DNA of 64,000 bases from Bacteroidaceae bacterium (GTDB lineage Bacteria; Bacteroidota; Bacteroidia; Bacteroidales; Bacteroidaceae): NCBI GenBank assembly GCA_024398635.1, contig JAKSIV010000003.1, positions 62,001 through 126,000 of the forward strand. Direction: 5' to 3'. The stretch's first letter is position 1. Each line of letters starts with the position of its first letter. Below are positions 9,534 through 18,692 of the stretch, one piece after another. Position numbers and translations under genes: made by a program. A model generated the notes under the pieces. The model saw only the letters and a list, made by a program, of their open reading frames with translations, was not told the origin of the DNA and did no database searches.

Positions 9534-10364
9534 ATGGACAACTTTCTTGCAGTAATATGGAATCCCGACACTCAACTGTGCCGTATTTTAGGGCTGCCCA
9601 TCCGCTATTATTCACTCATGTGGATTTTAGGTCTGGTGGCCGCATATCTGATTGTCAAAAAAGTATATAAAGACCGCGGTATCAAACAGGAGGTCTTTGA
9701 GCCCCTCTTCATCTACTGTTTCCTGGGTATACTTATCGGCGCCCGTTTAGGTCACTGTATATTCTACGAGCCCGAGTATTACCTGACAAGCGGCAAACAC
9801 TTCATCGAGATGCTGCTGCCAATACGTTTCATGCCGCAAGGAGGTATCAGGATGGTCGGTTACAGCGGACTTGCCAGTCACGGCGGTACCATCGGCATAA
9901 TCATCGGCATGATTCTGTATTGCCGCAAGTACAAGGTCAAGGTTTTAGAGTGCATTGACATGGTCTGCGTGGCAACCCCGCTCACCGCAGCCTGCATACG
10001 CATAGGCAACCTGATGAACTCAGAGATTGTGGGTAAAGCCACAGGTACTGACTGGGGTTTCATCTTTGTCCAGAACGGCGAGGATTTTGCACGCCACCCG
10101 GCACAGCTTTATGAGGCGATCGCCTACATAATAATATTCATCATAACCATCCTTATCTACCGCAAGCATAAGGAAAAGATCGGCTCGGGATTCCATTTCG
10201 GATTCTGCATAGCCACCATTTTCACCTTCCGATTCTTCATTGAGTTCTGCAAAGAGGTGCAGGTGGATTTTGAGCGTGGCATGGCTCTTGACATGGGTCA
10301 GCTCCTTAGCGTCCCCTTCATCGTAGCCGGCATCTGGCTGATGCTCCACTCCCGCAAAAAATGA
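9534..10364 (+). CDS. lgt: prolipoprotein diacylglyceryl transferase
   Basis: A 276-residue integral inner-membrane enzyme that attaches diacylglycerol from phosphatidylglycerol to the lipobox cysteine of prolipoproteins, the first step of lipoprotein maturation. Seven hydrophobic segments are visible. Diagnostic Lgt motifs are present: GARLGHCIFY near residue 64, the SHGG motif near residue 118 and RIGNLMNSEIVG near residue 157. The length matches the family. It follows ychF closely. The stop codon is 2 nt from the next palindrome, which probably terminates the transcript. Confidence 0.96.
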   Translation: MDNFLAVIWNPDTQLCRILGLPIRYYSLMWILGLVAAYLIVKKVYKDRGIKQEVFEPLFIYCFLGILIGARLGHCIFYEPEYYLTSGKHFIEMLLPIRFMPQGGIRMVGYSGLASHGGTIGIIIGMILYCRKYKVKVLECIDMVCVATPLTAACIRIGNLMNSEIVGKATGTDWGFIFVQNGEDFARHPAQLYEAIAYIIIFIITILIYRKHKEKIGSGFHFGFCIATIFTFRFFIEFCKEVQVDFERGMALDMGQLLSVPFIVAGIWLMLHSRKK

Positions 10365-10366
10365 TA

Positions 10367-10389
10367 CAATTGGGGGCAGACCCCAATTG
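10367..10389. repeat. stop-codon palindrome copy b
   Basis: Near-perfect inverted repeat with arms CAATTGGGG and CCCCAATTG around GCAGA, starting 2 nt after the lgt stop. A degenerate half copy (GGGGACAGCCTC, about 10402-10413) follows. Likely terminator for ychF-lgt. Confidence 0.8.
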
Positions 10390-10434
10390 GCTCAAAAAAA
10401 AGGGGACAGCCTCAATTCTGTTTTTGTTTTTTCT

Positions 10435-10442
10435 TACCTTTG
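10435..10442 (+). promoter_or_regulatory. -7 promoter motif before glutamate symporter gene
   Basis: TACCTTTG fits TAnnTTTG, 24 nt before the ATG at 10467. The start codon is preceded by AGGAGA, one of the few Shine-Dalgarno-like sequences in the window. No convincing -33 element was found. Confidence 0.45.
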
Positions 10443-10466
10443 AGAGATATTTAAAACAGGAGAACT

Positions 10467-11885
10467 ATGCTGTTGTCATCAAATGGTATCGCAGTGACTT
10501 CGTTCGCTGCTCCTGAAGTGTGGAGCGCACTCGTTCAGGTGTTCATAATCGCATTGGCCGTACTGGCTGGAAACATACTCCGTCGTAAAGTCAAGGTTTT
10601 GCGCCGCAGTCTGATACCCTCGGCTCTGCTGGGTGGTCTCATCATTCTGCTGCTTAAACTGTGGGCCGATTTCAACGGCATAATCGACAAGCGTTTCATG
10701 GAGACGGTCACCTACCATACGCTGGCACTCGGCTTCATCGCCATGTCACTGCGCGCATCAAAGGAGACTGACCGCGCCAACACACGCACCGTCATCGATA
10801 CCGGTACACTGACCATCGGAACATATATCGTTCAAGGTATCATCGGCCTTCTTGTTACAATACCCATGTACCTGTGGTGGAGAAATCCGGAGGCAGGCCG
10901 CGACATATTCTACTCAGGAGGTCTGCTTGTGCCGATGGGCTATGGACAGGGTCCCGGCCAGGCTCTCAACTTCGGTACCATCTACCAGCTGGGTGCTGCC
11001 GATCAGGGCATCAACTTCCATGGCATAGACTTTGGCCTTTCCATCGCGGCTATCGGATTCCTGGTAGGCAGCGTGATAGGTGTGATCTATATGAACATAC
11101 TCAACGGCAAGGGCAAACTCAAGATCCACGAGCAGGATAACGTCCAGCGCCATACCCTTAAGGATTACGAGCAGGCCAACGAGCTGCCGCACTCAGAGTC
11201 AGTCGATAAACTGACCATCGTAGTGAGCATTGTTCTGCTCACCTATTTTCTGGTTTACCTGCTCATGTCGTTCATCGGCGGTCTTGACTTGGGAAACTTC
11301 GGTGAAAAGACTCTTAAGCCGCTGGTTTACGGATTCAACTTCTTCTGGGGTATCCTGTTCGGTTCACTTGTCAAGATCGTTATCCGTGGTCTGCGCAAGA
11401 GAGGCTGGATGACCCGTGAATATCTTAACGAGTTCCTTCTGAACCGTGTAAGCGGAATAAGTTTTGACATAATGATCGTGGCCGGTACCGCCGCCATCAG
11501 CTTTGAGAACCTCAAGGCCATCTGGCTGCCGCTGACCATAGTCTGCGTGGCAGGTGCTTTCATCACATTCGTTTACGTACGCTGGGTATCATTCCACATC
11601 TATCCCGATTACAAGTATGAAGGTTTCTTCTCAATGTTCGGTATGCTTACCGGTACAGCGAGCAACGGTATGATACTGCTGCGTGAGATTGACCCGCGCT
11701 ACCAGACCCCTGCCGCAAACAACCTGGTGCTGCAGAATATCCCGGCCATGATAATGGGATTCCCGGTTCTGCTGCTGTTGGGATTTGCACCCCATAACCT
11801 CAAGGCAACATTCATTACTCTGGGAATACTCATTGCGCTGTTCATTGTTGCAACCTTGTTCCTGTTCCGTAAACGTAAAAAATAA
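10467..11885 (+). CDS. gltS: sodium/glutamate symporter (GltS family)
   Basis: A 472-residue membrane protein with about ten to twelve hydrophobic segments arranged in two halves separated by a hydrophilic loop (about residues 215-245). Family features include the glycine-rich stretch PMGYGQGPGQALNFG near residue 153 and, in the second half, GMLTGTASNGMILLREIDP near residue 390; these correspond to the re-entrant GltS repeats that bind substrate and sodium. Family knowledge assigns Na+-coupled glutamate uptake, but substrate specificity is inferred. It is followed with no gap by mutS (stop TAA, then ATG), so the two are likely co-transcribed. Confidence 0.88.
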   Translation: MLLSSNGIAVTSFAAPEVWSALVQVFIIALAVLAGNILRRKVKVLRRSLIPSALLGGLIILLLKLWADFNGIIDKRFMETVTYHTLALGFIAMSLRASKETDRANTRTVIDTGTLTIGTYIVQGIIGLLVTIPMYLWWRNPEAGRDIFYSGGLLVPMGYGQGPGQALNFGTIYQLGAADQGINFHGIDFGLSIAAIGFLVGSVIGVIYMNILNGKGKLKIHEQDNVQRHTLKDYEQANELPHSESVDKLTIVVSIVLLTYFLVYLLMSFIGGLDLGNFGEKTLKPLVYGFNFFWGILFGSLVKIVIRGLRKRGWMTREYLNEFLLNRVSGISFDIMIVAGTAAISFENLKAIWLPLTIVCVAGAFITFVYVRWVSFHIYPDYKYEGFFSMFGMLTGTASNGMILLREIDPRYQTPAANNLVLQNIPAMIMGFPVLLLLGFAPHNLKATFITLGILIALFIVATLFLFRKRKK

Positions 11886-14507
11886 ATGGCGCAGAACAAG
11901 TCTGAAGAGACTCCCATGATGAGGCAGTTCTACAGCCTCAAGGAGAAACATCCCGATGCCATATTGCTGTTCAGGTGCGGTGACTTTTACGAGACATACT
12001 CACAGGATGCCGTTGAGGCCAGCCAGATTCTGGGAATTACCCTGACGCGCCGCAACAACGGCAAGAACGGGGCTATGGCACTTGAGATGGCAGGATTTCC
12101 GCATCATGCTCTTGACGCTTATCTGCCCAAACTGATACGTGCCGGTCGCCGTGTTGCCATCTGCGACCAGCTTGAGGACCCAAAACTGACCAAGACGCTT
12201 GTCAAACGCGGTATAACCGAGTTGGTAACTCCCGGTGTGGCCATGAGTGACAACGTGCTCCTTAATAAGGAGAACAACTTCCTTGCCGCAGTTCATTTTG
12301 GCAAGGGCGCCTTGGGCCTGTCATTTCTTGACATATCTACCGGTGAATATCTTATCGCCGAAGGTGCGGCCGATCATATTGACAAGCTGCTTGCCAACTT
12401 TGCGCCCAAGGAGGTGCTCATAGAGCGTGGCCGACGTCAGCAGTTCGGCCAGTCATTCGGTACCCGATACTGCCTGCGTGAACTTGACGACTGGGTCTTT
12501 ACCGATGACTTTGCACGCGAGCAACTCAACCGCCATTTTAAGGTTCATAACCTCAAGGGATTCGGCGTTGATCATCTGCGCAACGGAAAAGTTGCGGCAG
12601 GTGCCATATTGGAATATCTTGCAGAGACCCTGCACAACAACATAAGCCATATAACGTCAATCCGCATGATTGACGAGGAGCGTTACGTGCGCTTAGATAA
12701 GTTTACGGTACGTAACCTTGAACTTATATCGGCCAACAGCGAGGACGGCACATCACTGCTTGATGTGATTGACCGTACCAGCTCGCCCATGGGAGCGCGT
12801 CTGCTGCGCCGCTGGATGCTCTTCCCGCTTAAGGATACATCGGCCATAAACCGTCGTTTGGATGTGGTCGATCACCTGTTCCGATATCCCGATACGGGTG
12901 ATGCGCTGACCGAATCGCTGCAGCGTATGGGCGATGTTGAACGACTCATCTCCAAGGCTGCTGTATGCCGAATCAATCCCCGTGAGGTGCTCAGTCTGGG
13001 TCAGGCACTCAAACTGATGGAGCCAATCAAGATGATCTGCGCCGGATCAGAGAACCAACAGCTGCAGGAGATAGGCGCAGGCATTGATCTGTGCAGTGAT
13101 TTGCGTGAGGAGATTTTGCGTATGCTGCGTCCCGATGCACCGATGCTTGTAAGCAAGGGCGGAGTGATAGCCGAGGGTGTAAATGCCGAACTTGACGAGT
13201 TGCGCAGTATCGCTTACAGCGGCAAGGATTATCTGATGCAGATTCAGCAGCGTGAGGCAGAGATTACCGGTATCTCCAGTCTGAAGATTGCCTATAACAA
13301 CGTGTTCGGCTACTACCTTGAGGTGCGCAACACATTCAAGGACAAGGTGCCCGAGACATGGATCCGCAAGCAGACTCTGGTCAATGCCGAGCGTTACATC
13401 ACGCCTGAGCTCAAGGAGTATGAGGAGAAGATACTTGGAGCCGAGGACAAGATACTTGCTCTTGAGACCCAATTGTTCGGTGAATTGGCACAATCCATCA
13501 TCAAATACGTTCCTGCAATCCAGAACAATGCCGTTCTGATAAGCCAGCTGGACTGCCTGCTCTCATATGCCAAGGTATCACGTGAACGTAAGTATGTGCG
13601 TCCGGTGGTGGACGAGAGCAATATAATTGACATTCATGAGGGCCGACATCCGGTAATTGAGACCCAGATGGCGCCCGGTGACAGCTACATATCCAACAAC
13701 GTCCTGATAGACAGCGACAGCCAGCAGATACTCATCATAACCGGTCCCAATATGGCCGGTAAGTCAGCATTGCTGCGTCAGACTGCACTCATCACCCTGA
13801 TGGCGCAGATGGGCTGTCACGTACCCGCCGAGAGCGCACGCATCGGAATGGTGGACCGCATATTCACCCGTGTGGGTGCCAGCGATAACATATCGGCCGG
13901 AGAATCTACGTTCATGGTTGAGATGACCGAGGCAGCAAGCATCCTGAACAACCTGACTCCCCGCAGTCTGGTTCTGTTTGATGAGCTTGGCCGCGGAACT
14001 TCAACGTATGATGGCATATCCATTGCGTGGGCAATCGTTGAGTATATCCACGAGCATCCGTCGGCCCACGCCCGTACGCTTTTTGCCACTCACTATCATG
14101 AGCTTAATGAGATGGCAAAATCGTTCTCACGCATACGTAATTACAATGTATCGGTACGTGAGGTTGACGGTAAGGTGCTGTTCCTGCGCAAGCTGGTTCC
14201 GGGAGGCAGTGAGCACTCGTTCGGTATCCATGTGGCCGAGATGGCCGGAATGCCGCGCCGCATTGTCAAGCGCGCCGGCGCCATCCTTAAGGAGATGGAG
14301 GAGAGCGGAAGCGGCAAGAGCATATCACGCCCCAGCGTAGAGACCGCCCAGCAGCGTGAAGGCCTGCAGATGAGTTTCTTCCAGCTGGATGATCCCGTGC
14401 TTTGTCAGATACGCGACCAGTTGCTCTCAATCGATGTCAACAACCTGACACCCATCGAGGCCCTGAACAAACTCAACGACATCAAAAAGATCCTGAAGGG
14501 GAAATGA
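11886..14507 (+). CDS. mutS: DNA mismatch repair protein MutS
   Basis: An 873-residue MutS1-type protein that recognises mismatches and small loops and starts repair with MutL. The mismatch-binding Phe-x-Glu motif is in GDFYETY near residue 31, in the N-terminal domain. The ATPase domain has Walker [14 protein letters not shown] (about 620-632), Walker [13 protein letters not shown] (about 698-709) and ATHYHEL (about 735). The C-terminus has the usual helical dimer region ([16 protein letters not shown]). Length and motifs are normal. It begins directly after the glutamate symporter stop. Its TGA is embedded in the start of a palindrome cluster. Confidence 0.98.
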   Translation: MAQNKSEETPMMRQFYSLKEKHPDAILLFRCGDFYETYSQDAVEASQILGITLTRRNNGKNGAMALEMAGFPHHALDAYLPKLIRAGRRVAICDQLEDPKLTKTLVKRGITELVTPGVAMSDNVLLNKENNFLAAVHFGKGALGLSFLDISTGEYLIAEGAADHIDKLLANFAPKEVLIERGRRQQFGQSFGTRYCLRELDDWVFTDDFAREQLNRHFKVHNLKGFGVDHLRNGKVAAGAILEYLAETLHNNISHITSIRMIDEERYVRLDKFTVRNLELISANSEDGTSLLDVIDRTSSPMGARLLRRWMLFPLKDTSAINRRLDVVDHLFRYPDTGDALTESLQRMGDVERLISKAAVCRINPREVLSLGQALKLMEPIKMICAGSENQQLQEIGAGIDLCSDLREEILRMLRPDAPMLVSKGGVIAEGVNAELDELRSIAYSGKDYLMQIQQREAEITGISSLKIAYNNVFGYYLEVRNTFKDKVPETWIRKQTLVNAERYITPELKEYEEKILGAEDKILALETQLFGELAQSIIKYVPAIQNNAVLISQLDCLLSYAKVSRERKYVRPVVDESNIIDIHEGRHPVIETQMAPGDSYISNNVLIDSDSQQILIITGPNMAGKSALLRQTALITLMAQMGCHVPAESARIGMVDRIFTRVGASDNISAGESTFMVEMTEAASILNNLTPRSLVLFDELGRGTSTYDGISIAWAIVEYIHEHPSAHARTLFATHYHELNEMAKSFSRIRNYNVSVREVDGKVLFLRKLVPGGSEHSFGIHVAEMAGMPRRIVKRAGAILKEMEESGSGKSISRPSVETAQQREGLQMSFFQLDDPVLCQIRDQLLSIDVNNLTPIEALNKLNDIKKILKGK

Positions 14508-14552
14508 GCCAATTGGGGTCAGAGCCAATTGGGGTCAGACCCCAATTGGCTC
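14506..14552. repeat. stop-codon palindrome copy c, with duplicated arm
   Basis: The arm GAGCCAATTGGGGTCA occurs twice in tandem (14506-14521 and 14522-14537), followed by the complementary arm GACCCCAATTGGCTC (14538-14552). It lies between convergent mutS and the small secreted-protein gene. The last codons and stop of the minus-strand gene (…EPIGV, TGA) are encoded by the palindrome itself. Confidence 0.85.
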
Positions 14553-14786
14553 TGTCAATATCTTATTGCCGTTAATATCACTCTTGATTTCATCCGATAT
14601 AGGTTTAATCTCAATGATATACTCATAGTCCTTCAGTATTCTGGGGGGCTCATAGATTTTGACCTTTTCAATCATATCGGCCGTCAACCGTTTAAGAACT
14701 GAATCTTCTGATTGTTGGGCATAGGCCGGAATGCAGAGTGACATCATCATGGATGTCAAGGCAAGCAAGAGGACTTTCTTTCTCAT
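14535..14786 (-). CDS. small secreted hypothetical protein
   Basis: An 83-residue protein with a clear signal peptide (about residues 1-24, ending PAYAQQ). The mature ~60 residues (including IYEPPRILKDYEYIIEI) match no family I recognise. The C-terminal five residues come from the inserted palindrome, so the ancestral C-terminus was probably different or the gene was cut short by the repeat. Convergent with mutS. Function unknown; expression is plausible because the signal peptide is well preserved. Confidence 0.6.
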   Translation of the reverse strand: MRKKVLLLALTSMMMSLCIPAYAQQSEDSVLKRLTADMIEKVKIYEPPRILKDYEYIIEIKPISDEIKSDINGNKILTEPIGV

Positions 14787-14829
14787 AATGCATTTGATTG
14801 GTTTATCTGTTATCTAAACTGATTTATAG

Positions 14830-14863
14830 TGAAAATGCGTCTTGTGTTAAAGGCGCATTTTCA
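14830..14863. terminator. hairpin, possible bidirectional terminator
   Basis: Arms TGAAAATGCG (14830-14839) and CGCATTTTCA (14854-14863) are exactly complementary with a 14-nt loop. It lies upstream of the small secreted-protein gene, so its role is not obvious; it could insulate that gene from rightward transcription. Confidence 0.5.
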
Positions 14864-14886
14864 TAATAAATGTCAAGAGAATATTA

Positions 14887-15000
14887 TAAGTTTGCATTAT
14901 CTGATACCAAAGGGTATTCCGCAAGGCATAAAGGTGTCAGGTTGGAATACCCTTTGTTGTTTGCAGAGTTTTATTATACCATCAACAATTAATACTTATG
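14887..15000 (+). ncRNA. candidate small RNA with 13-bp hairpin
   Basis: This belongs to the 327-nt gap between the small secreted gene and hicA. TAAGTTTG (14887-14894) fits the -7 motif; immediately downstream a perfect 13-bp inverted repeat CAAAGGGTATTCC (14908-14920) / GGAATACCCTTTG (14944-14956) encloses a 23-nt loop, followed by T-rich sequence. No convincing protein is encoded. The end point is a guess. Alternative: a leader or terminator structure. Confidence 0.35.
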
Positions 15001-15050
15001 AAGAAAGAATATCTTATTGTTCAAAATGCAGTAAAATTACGATCATTTCC

Positions 15051-15081
15051 TTGTAATCAATTCGTGTTATTACTACATTTG
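15051..15081 (+). promoter_or_regulatory. hicAB promoter
   Basis: TTG at 15051-15053 and TACATTTG at 15074-15081 are separated by 20 nt, the expected spacing for the Bacteroidales -33/-7 promoter. It lies 33 nt before the hicA ATG. HicB-type antitoxins usually autoregulate such a promoter. Confidence 0.55.
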
Positions 15082-15113
15082 CATCGAAAACTCTTTAACC
15101 GTTCTGTTGTATT

Positions 15114-15305
15114 ATGAGCTATAAGAAGGTTAAAGATGTTATTAGTGAGCTTGAGGCTCATAAGTTTTGGTTTGTAAGGCAGAAAGGCAGCCACATGGTT
15201 TACACAAATGACACCAGAGTGGTTGTAGTTCCTAATCATACAAACAAGGGGATAGAAAAAGGTACGTATTACAATATCCTGCGTCAAGCAGGAATAAACA
15301 AGTAA
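15114..15305 (+). CDS. hicA: HicA-type mRNA interferase toxin
   Basis: A 63-residue HicA/YcfA family protein with a double-stranded-RNA-binding-like fold. The catalytic histidine is His27 in KGSHMVY, and the C-terminal GTYYNILRQAGI is typical. HicA toxins cleave mRNA when not bound by HicB. The hicB gene follows after 6 nt, in the toxin-first order usual for this family. Active-site residues appear intact, so the toxin may be functional. Confidence 0.9.
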   Translation: MSYKKVKDVISELEAHKFWFVRQKGSHMVYTNDTRVVVVPNHTNKGIEKGTYYNILRQAGINK

Positions 15306-15311
15306 GGTATT

Positions 15312-15716
15312 ATGAAGAATCTACAGGTAATAGTGGAATATGCCGGTGATAATCTGAGCGCATATATAAAAGATCTGCCCATTGTTGCGGTAGGTAAGAA
15401 CTTGAACGATATTAAGCGTGATATTACTGAAGCCATAAAGGTCTATAAGGAATCGTGCACTGAACTTGGCGTGGAGACATCGGATCTTGTAAAAGGAGAA
15501 TATGAGTTGTCTTTTGTCATTGATGCTACAACGTTCATCAACTACTACAGCAATATCTTTACAAAGGCTGCCTTGAGCCGAATCACAGGCATCAACGAGC
15601 GTCAGCTATGGCATTACGCAGCAGGTTTGCACAAACCCAGAAAAAGACAACTTGAGAGAATTCAACGTGGAGTCCAGTCTTTAACTGAAGAACTGAACTC
15701 AATCTGTCTCCTTTAA
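15312..15716 (+). CDS. hicB: HicB-type antitoxin with C-terminal HTH
   Basis: A 134-residue antitoxin. Residues 1-60 form the HicB-like partial RNase H fold (MKNLQVIVEYAGDNLSAYI), which masks the toxin. Residues ~84-125 look like a helix-turn-helix (LSRITGINERQLWHYAAG followed by a basic KPRKRQ stretch) expected to bind the operon promoter. The stop is 10 nt from palindrome copy d. Assignment is firm from the HicA neighbour and the domain order. Confidence 0.88.
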   Translation: MKNLQVIVEYAGDNLSAYIKDLPIVAVGKNLNDIKRDITEAIKVYKESCTELGVETSDLVKGEYELSFVIDATTFINYYSNIFTKAALSRITGINERQLWHYAAGLHKPRKRQLERIQRGVQSLTEELNSICLL

Positions 15717-15726
15717 ATCAAAATAG

Positions 15727-15760
15727 TACAATTGGGGTCTGTCCCCAATTGTATTTTTTT
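15727..15760. repeat. stop-codon palindrome copy d
   Basis: Arms TACAATTGGGG and CCCCAATTGTA are perfectly complementary around TCTGT (15727-15753), followed by a T7 run. It lies between convergent hicB and the methyltransferase gene and can terminate both. Confidence 0.82.
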
Positions 15761-16248
15761 TACCAGGGGGTAAAGCGGCCGGTGCGCTTCTTGTAGTCAA
15801 GGTACTCCTGGCCGAAATCGCGCTCAAGGCGTTTCTCCTCGGATGCTACCTGGAAGGACATGATGATGATGAATGCTACCCAGACCACGGCCGATTGCCA
15901 GGACAAGAGCATCAGAGCTATGCCGGCCAGATAGAGGAATGTACCCAGAAGCATGGGGTTGCGGCAGATACGGTACACACCGCCGGTCATGAGATGCTGG
16001 GTGTGGGGAGCAATCTCGTGATCAAAAGCATCCATGGGATTACCCCGGCCCACCACTTTCATATAGATGATGGTCCAAATGCTCATTACCAGTCCTGAAA
16101 AGCCGATGATAACGCCCGCGATGCAATTCCAACTGCATGAAAAAGCAATCCCCGGGCGACATGATGCCAGCCACATGATTGCAGGGATACCCACTATGAA
16201 CATGATGAATCCCAGCAGATATCCGAATATCTCTCTTAACTGTTTCAT
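15760..16248 (-). CDS. isoprenylcysteine carboxyl methyltransferase (ICMT/PEMT) family protein
   Basis: A 162-residue membrane protein with four hydrophobic segments. The C-terminal block with GGVYRICRNPMLLG (about residues 90-103) and the EEKRLERDFGQEYLDYK stretch is the SAM-binding signature of the ICMT/phospholipid methyltransferase superfamily. Bacterial members methylate diverse small hydrophobic substrates; the substrate here is unknown. The start is directly next to the stop of the threonine aldolase gene, so they are likely co-transcribed. Confidence 0.85.
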   Translation of the reverse strand: MKQLREIFGYLLGFIMFIVGIPAIMWLASCRPGIAFSCSWNCIAGVIIGFSGLVMSIWTIIYMKVVGRGNPMDAFDHEIAPHTQHLMTGGVYRICRNPMLLGTFLYLAGIALMLLSWQSAVVWVAFIIIMSFQVASEEKRLERDFGQEYLDYKKRTGRFTPW

Positions 16249-17271
16249 TTAAAGTTTACTGATAAATTCGTCGATATCGGCGGCCGATGTATTCCAGCTG
16301 GTCACGAATCGGACCACACTCTGCTGCGGACCGCAAGGAGCCCAGATCTCGAACGATGCAAACTTGCCTATGCGCTCAATCTCCTTTTTGGGCAGGCAGA
16401 AGAACTGCTGATTGGTGGGTGAATCGACATAGGGTGAGAATCCCTTGGCAATCATTGCCTTCTTGAGTCTCAAAGCCTGTTGTACGGCATTGCCGGCAAT
16501 CTCCAGATAGAGGTTGTCTGTGAACAGTGTGCTGAACTGCACGCCCAGCAGACGGCCCTTTGCCAGCATTGCTCCGTGCTGCTTTACAAAGGTGAAGAAA
16601 CGGGGAAGCAGCTCCGGATGAGCCGTAACCACAGCCTCACCGAACATTGCGCCAACCTTGGTGCCACCTATATAGAACACGTCACACAGGCGTGCAATAT
16701 CCTTAAGCGTTACATCCTTTGATGCAGCCAGACCGTAACCCAGACGGGCTCCGTCCATATAGAGTGGTATCTTATACTTGTGGCATACGCGGCTCAAAGC
16801 CTCCAGCTCTCCGAGTGAATAAAGTGTACCCCACTCTGTCGGGAAAGAAAGATAAAGGGCACCCGGTGAAACCATATGCTGGTGGTTCTCATTCTCATAG
16901 AACTCATTGAGATAACGCTCTATATCATATGCCGCAACCTTGCCCTGGTGTGAGGGAACTATCAGGATCTTGTGCCCCGATGACTCCACGGCACCTGCCT
17001 CCAGATTGTTGATGTGGGCCACATCGGATGCCATAATACCTTCATACTGATGGAGCAGTCCGTCTATCACGGTTGCATTGGCCTGGGTGCCGCCCACGAG
17101 GAAGCGTACCAGCGCATCGGGACAGCCGCAAGCCTCACGGATAAGGTCTGCGGCACGGCGGGTATAATCATCCTCACCGTAACCTACCGTCTGTTCAAGA
17201 TTGGTCTCAACAAGACGCTGCATCACAGTTGGATGCGCGCCCTCCATATAATCGGAATCAAAGTGCAGCAT
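16249..17271 (-). CDS. low-specificity threonine aldolase (PLP-dependent)
   Basis: A fold-type I PLP enzyme that cleaves L-threonine or L-allo-threonine to glycine and acetaldehyde. The ATG at 17271 is preferred to an in-frame TTG at 17292 because family members begin close to the FDSDYMEGAHP motif; the product is then 340 residues. The PLP lysine is in FYIGGTKVGAMFG and the aspartate that contacts the pyridine nitrogen is in LYMDGARLGYG. A minus-strand TACATTTG (17290-17297) lies just upstream and is a good -7 element. Operonic with the downstream methyltransferase gene. Confidence 0.92.
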   Translation of the reverse strand: MLHFDSDYMEGAHPTVMQRLVETNLEQTVGYGEDDYTRRAADLIREACGCPDALVRFLVGGTQANATVIDGLLHQYEGIMASDVAHINNLEAGAVESSGHKILIVPSHQGKVAAYDIERYLNEFYENENHQHMVSPGALYLSFPTEWGTLYSLGELEALSRVCHKYKIPLYMDGARLGYGLAASKDVTLKDIARLCDVFYIGGTKVGAMFGEAVVTAHPELLPRFFTFVKQHGAMLAKGRLLGVQFSTLFTDNLYLEIAGNAVQQALRLKKAMIAKGFSPYVDSPTNQQFFCLPKKEIERIGKFASFEIWAPCGPQQSVVRFVTSWNTSAADIDEFISKL

Positions 17272-17289
17272 ACATTGGATTTTTGTATG

Positions 17290-17356
17290 CAAATGTAATA
17301 AATATCGGATTTATTTGGCGTGAGAATGTACGTATAATAAAATAGCGTTATATTTG
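17290..17356. promoter_or_regulatory. divergent promoter region
   Basis: Between the divergent threonine aldolase and AbrB genes, TACATTTG on the minus strand (17290-17297) and TATATTTG on the plus strand (17349-17356) both match TAnnTTTG. Neither has a clear -33 element at 19-21 nt. Confidence 0.5.
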
Positions 17357-17382
17357 TGGGAAATTTCTAACTTTTACCACAA

Positions 17383-17598
17383 ATGGTAATACAAGAGAAA
17401 GACGGAAAGTACATCTTCGGAGTAGTGAAGGTGGGCGATAAAGGACAGATTGTGATTCCACGCGACGTACGTAAACAGTACGACATCAAGCCCGGAGACA
17501 CACTTATGATGCTGGGCGATGACAAGGGTGTTGCATTGCTCAAGACAGAGTTATTCCAAAACATTATCAATCAGGCTATGGAGGGCCTTACAAAATGA
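17383..17598 (+). CDS. AbrB/MazE/SpoVT-type DNA-binding protein
   Basis: A 71-residue swapped-hairpin AbrB-fold protein. The core VGDKGQIVIPRDVRKQYD (about residues 17-34) followed by IKPGDTLMML is diagnostic. Such proteins act as transition-state regulators or as antitoxins, but no toxin gene is next to it. It overlaps the acyltransferase start by 4 nt (ATGA), so it probably regulates its own operon, which is an inference from position. Confidence 0.9.
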   Translation: MVIQEKDGKYIFGVVKVGDKGQIVIPRDVRKQYDIKPGDTLMMLGDDKGVALLKTELFQNIINQAMEGLTK

Positions 17599-18692
17599 GA
17601 AAGCATTGGATTGACAATCTGCGCTGGACAACTGTGTTGCTGGTGCTGTTATATCACGTAATCTATTACTATAACAACAAAGGTGTTTTTGGCGGAATAG
17701 GAGGATTTGGTGAATTCCCGGAGGTACAACAATACCAGGATATTCTTATGTACATTGTATACCCCTGGTTTATGCCGCTAATGTATATACTGGCCGGCAT
17801 CAGCGCCCGATACTCGTTGCAGAACAAGACAGGAAAGGAATGGTTCCGCACCCGTACCCGCAAGCTTTTGGTGCCCGGTACCATCGGCCTCTTTGTATTC
17901 CATTGGATGATTGGTTATTTCAATGCCATTCCCGCCGGAACTGTAGTAGGTGATTTGCCGATGCCTGTAAAATACGGTATCTATGCAGTGAGCGGAACCG
18001 GTCCGCTGTGGTTTATCCAGTTGCTTTGGCTGCTTTCATTAGTCCTGCTTCTAGTGCGTAAGTTAGACTCTAAGGACAAACTGTGGAACCTGTGCGGTAA
18101 TAGCAATATTCTTGTGATACTCTTGCTTGGATTTCTGTTCTGGATAGGCGAGCAGACGCTGGTTAAGAACCCGCGTCCCGATTCGGCCGATGGGCTGCTC
18201 AATCTCTACAAGCCTGTGTTCTATCTGATATCATTCCTGCTTGGATACTTTGTATTCTCGCATGAAGAAGTTCAGGAAACGTTACGCAAGGCGTGGATTT
18301 CGCTTTTGGCATGCGCTGTGAGTTGGGGCGTAGTTCTCATTATTTTAACCTGGGGTGAAAACAACACGTCACCGGAGTATATGGGTTCTCCACTAAACTG
18401 CATTTACGGTTGGCTCATGTGCCTTGCAATGATGGGCTGGTTCAACGCAAAGTTTGACTGCACCAACGGCTTCTCGCAGTATATGACCCGTACCAGTTAC
18501 GGCCTTTACATTGTGCACTATCTGGTAGTGGCCGCTCTGGGTTATATGATGAAGACATATACCCAACTGCCTCCGGTTGCAATTTACCTTATCCTGACAG
18601 TTGCGGTATTTACATTGTCACCGCTCATCTACGAGGTGCTGCACCGCATCCCGTTCATCCGCTGGTGCGTATTCGGTGAAAAGAAGAAATAA
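17595..18692 (+). CDS. membrane acyltransferase (Acyl_transf_3 family)
   Basis: A 365-residue protein with about ten membrane segments. The N-terminus WIDNLRWTTVLLVLLYH carries the conserved Arg and His of acyltransferase family 3, used in O-acylation of sugars and glucans. It resembles OpgC-like members. The substrate is unknown. Translationally coupled to the AbrB gene before it (ATGA overlap) and to the GNAT gene after it (TAATG overlap). Confidence 0.86.
   Translation: MRKHWIDNLRWTTVLLVLLYHVIYYYNNKGVFGGIGGFGEFPEVQQYQDILMYIVYPWFMPLMYILAGISARYSLQNKTGKEWFRTRTRKLLVPGTIGLFVFHWMIGYFNAIPAGTVVGDLPMPVKYGIYAVSGTGPLWFIQLLWLLSLVLLLVRKLDSKDKLWNLCGNSNILVILLLGFLFWIGEQTLVKNPRPDSADGLLNLYKPVFYLISFLLGYFVFSHEEVQETLRKAWISLLACAVSWGVVLIILTWGENNTSPEYMGSPLNCIYGWLMCLAMMGWFNAKFDCTNGFSQYMTRTSYGLYIVHYLVVAALGYMMKTYTQLPPVAIYLILTVAVFTLSPLIYEVLHRIPFIRWCVFGEKKK

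Noticed and set aside
14829-15056. 75-codon plus-strand frame before hicA
   Set aside because: It spans two strong hairpins and has no start signal or family match; explained better as a structured RNA region.
17271-17292. TTG start for threonine aldolase
   Set aside because: It would place the -7 motif at the start codon and add residues absent from the conserved N-terminus.
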